From Aselliscus stoliczkanus (taxonomy: Eukaryota; Chordata; Mammalia; Chiroptera; Hipposideridae): a DNA stretch of 64,000 bases. The DNA is taken from NCBI GenBank assembly GCA_033961575.1, contig CM066740.1, positions 62,069,213 through 62,133,212 of the forward strand, read 5' to 3'. Shown piece after piece: positions 14,001-20,150 of this stretch; position 1 is the first letter of the stretch, and each line of letters begins with the position of its first letter. Position numbers and translations under genes: made by a program. The notes below the pieces were generated by a model, which was not told where the DNA came from, did not search any database, and saw only the letters and a program-made list of their open reading frames with translations.

Positions 14001-15366
14001 GGTCACCAAGTGACCTGGGGGAGCACAGAGAGAAGGGTTCCAAAGTGAGTGTGGTGAGCTATTAAATTATTAATCCTATCTGATCACCTGACAGCCCTGA
14101 GCTCCTCAGCCCTTGCTCTCGCACTGCTTCCTTATGTTTCAGTCCTCATTAGATATGTGTGAAACTGTGTGAGCTGTGTGTTGGGGAAAGAAGGTGGGGG
14201 CCCGGGAGGTATTGGCAAGGCTGGGGTCCCACATAAAAATATATAACCTGATGATCTGTGAAGACGAACGTGACCTTTCTGGCTCACTCCGTCATGTCTG
14301 CTTTTTTTTTTTCTTCTTCTTCAATTGGGAACAGTTTAGAAGTACAGTAAAAGCACAATTTGGAAAGCACGTAAGGGAGGGTGACCTGTTATTGCTGCTG
14401 AGAATCCCAGCTGCTAAACACCTCGTTCAGGAGCTGTGCCTGAGCTTTGCCAGAGCACAGTTCTTGGGCCTCCAGGACCACTCTTTAGGATTCCTCGTGG
14501 AACTGTCACGGGAAGGGGTCGTGAAGGTCTAGGAAGAGAACAGCGGGCCACTGTGTCTCCACACACAGGGCCACATCTCTCCTATATAAAAACGTTGGCT
14601 GGTAGTGACCAGCTGCCTTTGTTTAAAAGTCTAATTGAGACTGTTTTGTACCCTTATTTCTCTCTCATGTGGCCATATTGAGTTGCTATAATAAGTTACT
14701 GTCCATAAAAAGTACTGAAACTGCGCAAGTTCTGGGCAGCGCAGGATAGTTTTGTTTTAAAGGCACCTTTTAAAAAATGGGTCCTTTTATACTCTCTGGG
14801 CTCCTACAAAAGAACCTCCAAAGTGAGTGTGGTTGTTTAAATGTGTAATTTGATGCGGGTATCAGGACAGCTGCCTCCTACTCTGCTCTTTCTTCGTCTA
14901 CTGTCCACTTTTAGAGGGACTTCCTCAGTGGATAGAAGATGTTTTTTCTTAGGACCTGCCAGCAGAGGGCAAAGTAACACTCACTTGACAACCTTCCAAA
15001 GTTTGGCAGGATCATTACTTTTCTATCCTTCTGATAAACTCAGCTAGCATTTCTTGGTCAGAAGCCCAGTTTCTTCTGTTATCAGGAAGTAATTCTCTTT
15101 AGAAGTAAGAACTCTCTGTCTTAGTTGAAAGCATTTTCTTCTGTTGGCCAGAGAAGGGCCTGGCAGCCACCATTATCCATTATAAGGACCAGAATGAGTA
15201 AATTATCCTTCTCCTCATTTGCCACGATATAATTCCTTACTGCTCCAACAGTAAGGGAAGGTACTGGGGTTCATTAGTCGGGTGGCATGTTAGCCAGCCT
15301 TCTAAAATAAAAAGGAGCAAGAAATCCACATATATATTTAAACCATTAATAGAAAGAGCAGATACT

Positions 15367-15421
<55 letters not shown>

Positions 15422-18400
15422 CTGACAATTAAGTTTGAGAACTCATCCTAGAAAAAGTGCTACATACCTCATTGTTGAATATCACTACAGTCACCTTTAA
15501 AGTACTCCCCCTAGGAAGCTATGCACCGACGCCAGACCCTAGTCCACCCTTCAAAGCAATTTTGGAACTCTTTTTCTGGAATGGTCATTAGAGCTGTCAT
15601 CATATTACCCTTGATGTCCTGAATGTCATCAAAATGTCTTCCTTTCAAAATTTCCTTTATCTTTGGGTAAACAAAGAAGTCATTGGGAGCCAGATCAGGT
15701 GAGTAGGGAGGATGTTCCAATACAGTTATTTGTTCCCTAGCTAAAAACTCCCTCACAGACAGTGCTGTGTGAGCTGATGCATTGTCGTGATGCAAGAGCC
15801 ATGAATTGTTGGCGAAAAGTTCAGGTCGTCTATCTTTTTCACGCAGCCTTTTCAGCACTTCCAAATAGTAAACTTGGTTAACTGTCCAGTTGGTACAAAT
15901 TCATAATGATTAATCCTTCTGATATCAAAAAAGGTTAGCAGCATCGTTGCAACAAGTTCAGAAACTTAATTGTCACACCTTGTGTGTGTGTATGTGTGTG
16001 TGTGTGTGTATAATGTTTTAAATCTTCTCATGAAAATGTAAATTAATCCCCCTAAAGCAAAAGTTCTCATCTTTGGTTGCACAATTAAATCCACTAGAAG
16101 ATTTTTTTTTTAAAGATTTTATTGGGGAATTGGGGGAGGGGAACAGCATTGGGGAATCAGGGAAGGGGAACAGACAAGTTGCTGTCCTTTTTGTTCTTCA
16201 GTCTAGTTGTGGAGGAATTTGCTTCACTGGCCCATGTTGGTATTATCATTGCAGTCTTTTTTTTTTTTTTTTTTTGAGGGCAGTGTCGCTGGCCCTCATA
16301 TGTGGGATCCGAACCGGGGCCGCTGGCTTCCCAAGCCAGCGCTTAACCACCGCGCCACTCCGCCGGCCCACATCATTGCAGTCTTGCTGGCTGAGACAGT
16401 TGCCCACCGGCCATTGAACAGCCATTCACGGCGGCTCACAGCAGCTCACGAAAGCACACACCAGCTGCCGGCCAGCCCCACTGCAGCCTACGCTGTCACC
16501 GGGCAACTCACAGCAGCCCAGCTCCAGGTCAAGCTGTTGTTCACCATCTTAGCTGTAGAGGGCGCAGCATCACTGGCCCTCTATGTGGGATCCGAACTGG
16601 GGCCCTGCTGCTCAGAGCTGGTGTACCAAGCCAACTCTCAACCAATGCGCCACTTGGCCTGCCCCCCATTTTTTTTTTTTTAAATCCCCAATGCCTCAAC
16701 CATGTCCCTAGAGGTTCTGATGTAACTGGTCTGAGGTGCCATCTGATCATGGGTTTTTTTAAGCTCCCTGGTGATTCTCACTGGCAGCCGGAGCTTGGAC
16801 CCATGGTTCTAAACCAGCTCTGACCTGTCGCCCTTGTTATTTTCCACCCCATTCCTTTCTTTCCAAATGTATCTCTACAGGGATTGATACACCTTTGTGT
16901 AACTTGTTTTTACATGTCATTTATTATTCTTACACCACACCCTACACTTCCCCGTGTCTGTCTTCCCCCTTTCTCCTTCCCATGGAACTTTCTCCCCTCT
17001 TCACCTGTCAATCCTATGTGTTCTTAAAGAGCCATCTCCAATGGCATCTTCCCTACAGTGTTTCCCTTTACTTTCTGCCCCCTGCTTTCCCCTCTAGAGA
17101 GCAGGGATTGGAGCATTCTACTGGCTTCCAGCATATGCTCAGTGTTGGATGGATGGATGGATGGATGGATGGATGGATGGATGGATGGATGGATGGACGA
17201 ATTGCTCTGATTTAACTATTTCTTTAAGGCTGTTTATAGGCTGTGACTTTCTGTAACTGGAGGCTCTCCCTGAGCCTCATATGCACAAGTACGTTGATAG
17301 TAACCTTACATGTTTCATGGAATGAACGCTTGGGCTTCAGCACAGGAAGCCATAAACACTCTTAACTCCCCTGGTCCCAGGCTCTGGTGCTTCTCCGCTT
17401 TGGGGAAACATTTCAGAACCTGTGCTTCACCACCAGCCGGTCAGGAACATCACTGGCTTAGTGCAGCTAATGGATGAATCCAAGGCTAGGAGTGTGAGAG
17501 TCCGTCACGTGCCCGATTCCCACACTCCCAGCCTTGGATTCATCCATTAGCCACACTAAGCCAGTGACAGTGCAGTGCTCAGCAGCCTCACCCTGTACAC
17601 CCTCACACCTCCAGGGGCTGACTCAGTACCCCATCTCCATGCCCAGCCTCAATGCCCAGCCACATTTTAGCTGTTGTGGGTGCTTCTTGGTGCTTCACTT
17701 CCTGTGAGTGTTCCCGCCTCGAAACATGCCCACCCATTGCCCCTGGGATGCAGATGGGGCGGGGGGAGGGTTAGCAAACAGCACACTGTGCCACCTTCCC
17801 TCTGCATGGGCCTTGGCACTGCCCCCATGGAGTTCCAGAGGGAGGTCAAAGATCATGGCAAAATGATTTGTAGTTCTATCCACTCCCCTACTCATGGATC
17901 CTTATACTGCTAGCTGTTATCCTTGTGGTAATGTGCCCCATCTTCTCAATACTAGGTATGTTGAATTTGCTGGTGTTTTAAACCAAATTACAAGGTAAGA
18001 TTGGCCTTACTAGGCCATGACTAAGTCACATTGCCAGATTGAAGAAGACAGTGAGGCCAAACAGTTACTTTCCACTAAAAACCACATTCAGCATGTTGCC
18101 TGTTAAATTCTAGTTTTACATTTTAAATCTTCTACAGGTAACACTGCTGTTTGGTTGCATTGCTCTTAAATTTAACCCTCCGTTGGGTGCAACTGATCTC
18201 ACAGATTCATTGCACGCAAAGATGGCGCTATGAAATATGTCTTTACCGTACTAAGTCACAAACATGACTGGTGACAGGTAACAGTAGAGGGGGAAGATAT
18301 GGAAGCGATGAGTCAGTCATGATACTTAAGTTAACTGCTAGATATTTGAAAATTTATGTGCAGTGAATCTGTGAGATGGGTTGCCCCCCACGGAGGGTTA

Positions 18401-19478
18401 AAAAGAAGGAGAATAGTCAATTCCCACATTTCAGAAGCTTTGGGAGCAGCTCACTTACTAGGCCTCGCTTTGCTGGTGGACAGACTTTAGCACAGTGTCA
18501 GGGAAACACTCCCGTAAAGTTGGGAGCCTCAAGTCTCACGCCAGCTTCCTCCCTCTGTCACTGTGGGCACATCACCCTATCTGTCCAGCGCTCAGTTTCC
18601 TCTTGAGCAAAATGAGAGACAGGGACTGGTGCTCATAGGAGTCCTGAGACTAGAAAAATGAGAGTGTGTGGTTTCCAGTGAAGGAAGCTTGTGAGCCCCC
18701 TGCTCACAGAACGGCTGCACACGAGCCTTAAATCCCTGGTGAGCTGTTTGAGCAAGGACCTTCCCTCATGCTCTCTGCTAAATGCCAGGCACCTAGTCCA
18801 GCACTGCTCTGGTAGGTCAGTGCCCAAAGCGTTTGCCAATTATTGAACAATAGTCCAATTTCTAGTTCACAGATCTGAAAGCAGAAGTTAGATGACTTGC
18901 CCAAGGTGATACAGCTGCCTACAAGTAGTTGGTCCAATTTGATGATTTCCATGAAACCCCCTTGGTAGGGACTCTTGGCACTTGAGTGTCTGACTCCTGT
19001 GTCTCTCACTTTTGTGACACCACGAAGGGCCTAATGAAAATCAGGCAGTAAGTCCATAGGAAGTCAATCATTCAGCTTTCCCTCTCCATTGTCTTTGTCT
19101 TTTTTCATGAAAACTTTGGGGAGAAACCTGTGTGGCTGCTCAGAGAGAGAGAGGAGGAGGAAGAGTGAGAACTAATATCAGAAGCTGGTAACAGTGTTAG
19201 ATGTGAAAACATTCCTTTCTTCTCTCTCGCAGGAGAGTCCTCTCAGCAGCCACCAAACTACCGAATGCAGCAACAGTAAATCAAAGGCTGAGTCTAGTGT
19301 TTCACGAGTTAAATCTTTTCTTCCTGTTCCTCGAAGTAAAGTCACCCAGTGTTCCCAGAACACCAAAAGAAGCAGCAGCAGCAGCAGTAATACAAGGCAA
19401 ATAGAAATAAACAACAACGCAAAAGAAGAGATTTGGAACTTACACAAAAATGAACAAGTAGAAAAACCTACCAAATAG
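1894..19478 (+). CDS. CTTNBP2: CTTNBP2 (cortactin-binding protein 2), 3' part: last seven coding exons
   Basis: Join of 1894-2072, 4978-5183, 5540-5725, 9575-9638, 11836-11968, 13093-13194 and 19233-19478. All introns start GT and end AG, and phases match, giving 1116 nt: 371 codons and a TAG stop. The protein end is recognised as CTTNBP2 by segments such as [57 protein letters not shown] and [13 protein letters not shown]. The human protein is about 1660 residues, so this is roughly the last fifth. The family has an N-terminal coiled coil and central ankyrin repeats, both upstream of this window; the C-terminal tail seen here is Ser/Lys rich with little predicted fold. Known role: neuronal protein that binds cortactin, microtubules and the striatin/PP2A complex and stabilises dendritic spines. 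The neighbour CFTR converges from the other strand. Confidence 0.95.
3422..3535 (+). mobile_element. Short tRNA-derived SINE
   Basis: Head GGCCGGCCGAGTGGTGCGG, A-box-like TGGTTAAG, B-box-like GGTTCGGGTCCC, end CACTGCCCTC and an A-rich tail with TAAAAATAAA. First of two SINEs lying head to tail. Confidence 0.88.
3543..3655 (+). mobile_element. Short tRNA-derived SINE, second in the pair
   Basis: Same family as the element just upstream, with more substitutions (GGCCTAGTGGCGTGG; B box GGTGCGGTCCC). The poly(A) tail is followed by AAGTAACTATG, which resembles the AAGTAACTATGAG before the first SINE (3408-3420), so both may share one target site. Confidence 0.85.
4351..4721 (-). mobile_element. 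Long dimeric tRNA-derived SINE, antisense
   Basis: Plus strand begins with a T tract and taaagatttttattgggg, the reverse of the CAATAAAATCTTTA tail of the long family. On the minus strand there are two B-box-like sites (GGTTGGATTCCC and AGTTCGATTCTC), so two tRNA-like units are joined. The head GGGGCCGGCC is at 4712-4721. Confidence 0.85.
4978..5183 (+). CDS. CTTNBP2: CTTNBP2 coding exon (sixth from the end)
   Basis: The acceptor is cttacaag and the donor gtatgtgg. The first G completes the split Lys codon, then [22 protein letters not shown] and [11 protein letters not shown] follow. It ends with one base (G) of a Glu codon. The 206 nt are fully open in this frame. Confidence 0.95.
5540..5725 (+). 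CDS. CTTNBP2: CTTNBP2 coding exon (fifth from the end)
   Basis: The acceptor is tgtttcag and the donor gtaagggg. It reads [17 protein letters not shown] and then a basic, Ser-rich stretch with [20 protein letters not shown]. It ends on the first base of a Gly codon completed at 9575. Confidence 0.95.
6115..6235 (-). mobile_element. L2 3' end fossil, antisense
   Basis: tatactgtgtgccaggttct, gaacagggaaaacagtaaaa and cctgccctcagagagtttcc follow the reverse of an L2 3' end. A shorter piece of the same kind lies at about 1535-1600. Confidence 0.65.
7281..7409. mobile_element. Tc1/mariner-type MITE, 129 bp, TA target
   Basis: Ends are GGATGCCAAAAAAATG and its inverse CATTTTTGGCATCC. TA is on both sides (7279-7280, 7410-7411). 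Shares sequence along its whole length with the element at 38312. Confidence 0.85.
8568..9166. repeat. Minisatellite, 26-bp unit, about 22 copies
   Basis: The unit is close to GGGGCCACACACACTGATACAGTAT. Units left of about 8815 are diverged (TGGATACAG, ACATAAGGG variants); units right of it are nearly identical, and alternate TATGAGGGCC with TATGGGGGCC to make a 52-bp higher-order period. Because 26 is not a multiple of three, the array is open in three minus-strand frames, which gives spurious Cys/Val-rich reading frames. Confidence 0.95.
9575..9638 (+). CDS. CTTNBP2: CTTNBP2 micro-exon of 64 nt
   Basis: The acceptor is ttaaacag; the donor is gtaagttc directly after the AA of a split Lys codon. 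It encodes [20 protein letters not shown] plus Q. The length (2+60+2 nt) keeps the frame between its neighbours. It is too short to find without the flanking exons. Confidence 0.92.
9807..10196 (+). mobile_element. Long tRNA-derived SINE
   Basis: Head GGGACCAGCCGAGTGACACA, a short-SINE-like first 100 bp ending CACTGCCCTCTACAGCTAAG, a middle with GCTGCAGCCCCTGCTGCAG, and tail CAATAAAATCTTAAAAA. The flanks include 'aaaaaagctcc'. It contains the TAGAGGGCAG core on the minus strand at 9901-9910. Confidence 0.87.
10566..10897 (-). mobile_element. 5'-truncated L1, 3' end only, antisense
   Basis: Begins (plus strand) with a TTTATT-type tail, then the reverse complement of the 3'UTR seen at about 30797-31085 (shared: ttcaggtgtayar, tggcatacaatattatacaa, gtggtctccc). 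Same L1 family, inserted in a CTTNBP2 intron. Confidence 0.8.
10980..11098 (+). mobile_element. Short tRNA-derived SINE with 14-bp TSD
   Basis: AAAGAATGATTTGG lies on both sides (10966-10979 and 11099-11112). Perfect duplication and long A tail point to recent insertion, in the intron before CTTNBP2 exon 11836. Confidence 0.92.
11836..11968 (+). CDS. CTTNBP2: CTTNBP2 coding exon (third from the end)
   Basis: The acceptor is ttgtgttag and the donor gtaagcag. It encodes [25 protein letters not shown] and [18 protein letters not shown], and ends in phase 0. The acidic SDDEAD patch is followed by a Ser/Lys stretch. Confidence 0.95.
13093..13194 (+). CDS. CTTNBP2: CTTNBP2 coding exon (second from the end)
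   Basis: The acceptor is tattttccag and the donor gtaagtgc. Exactly 34 codons in phase 0: [14 protein letters not shown] through MPVSQK. Because it is a multiple of three, it could be skipped without shifting the frame. Confidence 0.95.
14959..14970 (+). promoter_or_regulatory. Candidate CTCF site
   Basis: CCAGCAGAGGGC fits the 12-base core CCASYAGRKGGC at every position; the next two bases (AA) fit poorly. It lies in the last CTTNBP2 intron, about 5.2 kb before the gene end and 47.3 kb past the CFTR stop. Motif only; occupancy is inferred. Confidence 0.5.
15371..15418. repeat. (CA)n microsatellite
   Basis: Uninterrupted AC dinucleotides next to the left end of the deleted mariner. Confidence 0.97.
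15417..15979 (-). mobile_element. Deleted mariner transposon
   Basis: Both ends carry TGACAATTAAGTTT in inverted orientation (left at 15423, right ending at 15975). Between them is the C-terminal half of a mariner transposase. The N-terminal half and the first catalytic Asp are missing, so the element was shortened from about 1.3 kb to 0.56 kb. The TA target cannot be seen because microsatellites abut both ends. Confidence 0.88.
15511..15950 (-). pseudogene. Mariner transposase, C-terminal fragment
   Basis: Reads [17 protein letters not shown], a frame change, then [33 protein letters not shown] and [14 protein letters not shown]. The Asp of HHDN and the Asp of APND have 34 residues between them, the DD34D spacing of mariner. 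The DNA-binding domain and GDEKW motif are absent, so no activity is expected. The longest open piece is 15511-15864. Confidence 0.88.
15979..16010. repeat. (TG)n microsatellite
   Basis: TG dinucleotides with one TATG break, next to the right end of the deleted mariner. Confidence 0.95.
16258..16371 (-). mobile_element. Short SINE nested inside the long SINE
   Basis: T tract, then the reverse of the short family down to CGCCGGCCCA. The duplicated target ATCATTGCAGTCT (16245-16257 and 16372-16384) is part of the host SINE, so the order of insertion is clear. Confidence 0.92.
16556..16565 (+). promoter_or_regulatory. CTCF-like core carried by a long SINE
   Basis: GCTGTAGAGGGCGC fits CCASYAGRKGGCRS at 12 of 14 positions. 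The same place in the SINEs at 9807 and 41358 reads TAGAGGGCAG; in the copy at 52680 it is TAGAGGGTAG, which breaks the core. Confidence 0.35.
17146..17197. repeat. (TGGA)n microsatellite
   Basis: About 13 copies of the tetranucleotide in a CTTNBP2 intron. Confidence 0.97.
17451..17566. repeat. Long hairpin, 48-bp inverted arms
   Basis: The left arm 17451-17498 (starts CACTGGCTTAGTG, ends GGAGTGTGAG) pairs with the right arm 17519-17566 (starts CCACACTCCC, ends CACTAAGCCAGTG). About four mismatches; loop of about 20 nt containing GTCACGTG. No TSD or known transposon end is evident. Confidence 0.88.
18059..18160 (+). repeat. 102-bp block shared with the CTTNBP2 3'UTR (intronic copy)
   Basis: Gapless match to 19962-20063 with 13 mismatches by hand count, including an identical run of more than 30 nt. 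It ends a few bases before the piggyBac-type MITE. Confidence 0.9.
18176..18397. mobile_element. piggyBac-type MITE, 222 bp, TTAA target
   Basis: Terminal inverted repeats of about 40 bp start CCCTCCGT and share GATCTCACAGATTCA/ATCTCACAGATTCA. TTAA is duplicated exactly at both ends (18172-18175 and 18398-18401), the piggyBac target. There is no coding capacity. Located in the last CTTNBP2 intron, about 0.8 kb before the terminal exon. Confidence 0.88.
19233..19478 (+). CDS. CTTNBP2: CTTNBP2 terminal coding exon with stop
   Basis: The acceptor is tctctcgcag. It encodes [29 protein letters not shown], a run of six Ser, then [12 protein letters not shown], with the last residues EKPTK before TAG (19476-19478). 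The Ser run is written as five AGC and one AGT, a small triplet repeat. The tail is basic and polar with no transmembrane segment or catalytic motif. Confidence 0.96.
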   Translation, partial: ESPLSSHQTTECSNSKSKAESSVSRVKSFLPVPRSKVTQCSQNTKRSSSSSSNTRQIEINNNAKEEIWNLHKNEQVEKPTK

Positions 19479-20150
19479 GCTTGCCTATGATATTCTCACT
19501 CTTAACTTCTGTATATTTCACATAGAAACCAAGAATGACAAGATGTAAATACCTTTAAATGAATAAAATGTTTTCACAGTAATATAAAGTATGAGTGCGG
19601 GACCACTGTTCACTTTTTTGTAAAGAATGTATTTATAACAAACTTTTTTTTTCCAATTCTGTAAAATTGAACTTCAATACCAAGAATGATGCCAACTTTT
19701 CAAGTAGTTTTATAATAGAAATATTGTAATAGTTTTAATCACCATGTTCAGGGGTGTTAAACAGAACTGCCTGTGTACTGTATATCTATACATATGTACA
19801 TATGTATATATTTAGGAAAGTCCATGAGTCATATTGCATAGTACATGTTACAGAATGTGTACAATGTTGGCTTAGATAAAATATACCATTTGAAATGGAG
19901 ATCAGAATTTTCTGTTCACTTCATGAGGAATGACTACAAGAGGCAATAACTAATCATTTCTAAACAGTTACTTTCCATTAAAAGCCATATTACGTATTTT
20001 GCCTGTTAAATTCTAGTTTTACATTTTAAATCTTTTAATGGTTACATTGCTGATTGGTTGCATCATGTATATTTATGCTTATGAGTTTGCATTATGATTA
20101 AAATATAAAATTATATAATGCAATAAAATGCTATCTTTTTTACAAAAGTT
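19479..20150 (+). other. CTTNBP2: CTTNBP2 3'UTR (end estimated)
   Basis: AT-rich sequence after the stop. AATAAA occurs at 19562-19567, only about 85 nt past the stop, and at 20122-20127. The second is the likelier main signal by length; further AATAAA hexamers occur near 20190 and 20337. The interval includes a 102-nt block (19962-20063) that also exists in the last intron. The exact cleavage site cannot be read from DNA alone. Confidence 0.65.
19962..20063 (+). repeat. 102-bp block shared with the last CTTNBP2 intron (3'UTR copy)
   Basis: Same strand and order as the copy at 18059-18160, about 1.9 kb apart. Part of the mature transcript if the distal poly(A) site is used. Confidence 0.9.

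Larger units (their letters stand above)
11969..15370. other. CTTNBP2 introns around exon 13093
   Basis: Mostly unique sequence with few repeats, a contrast with the rest of the window. The CTCF-like motif at 14959 is here. Nothing else recognised. Confidence 0.55.
16101..16670 (-). mobile_element. Long SINE, antisense, split by a younger SINE
   Basis: Tail (plus strand ttttaaagattttattgggg) at the left and head (complement GGGGCAGGCC) near 16666. It continues across the insertion at about 16258-16371. It carries TAGAGGGCGC at 16556-16565. Confidence 0.88.

Noticed and set aside
15237..15428. Cys/Val repeat protein on the minus strand
   Set aside because: Translation of a (CA)n tract; the same holds for frames near 57411-57795.
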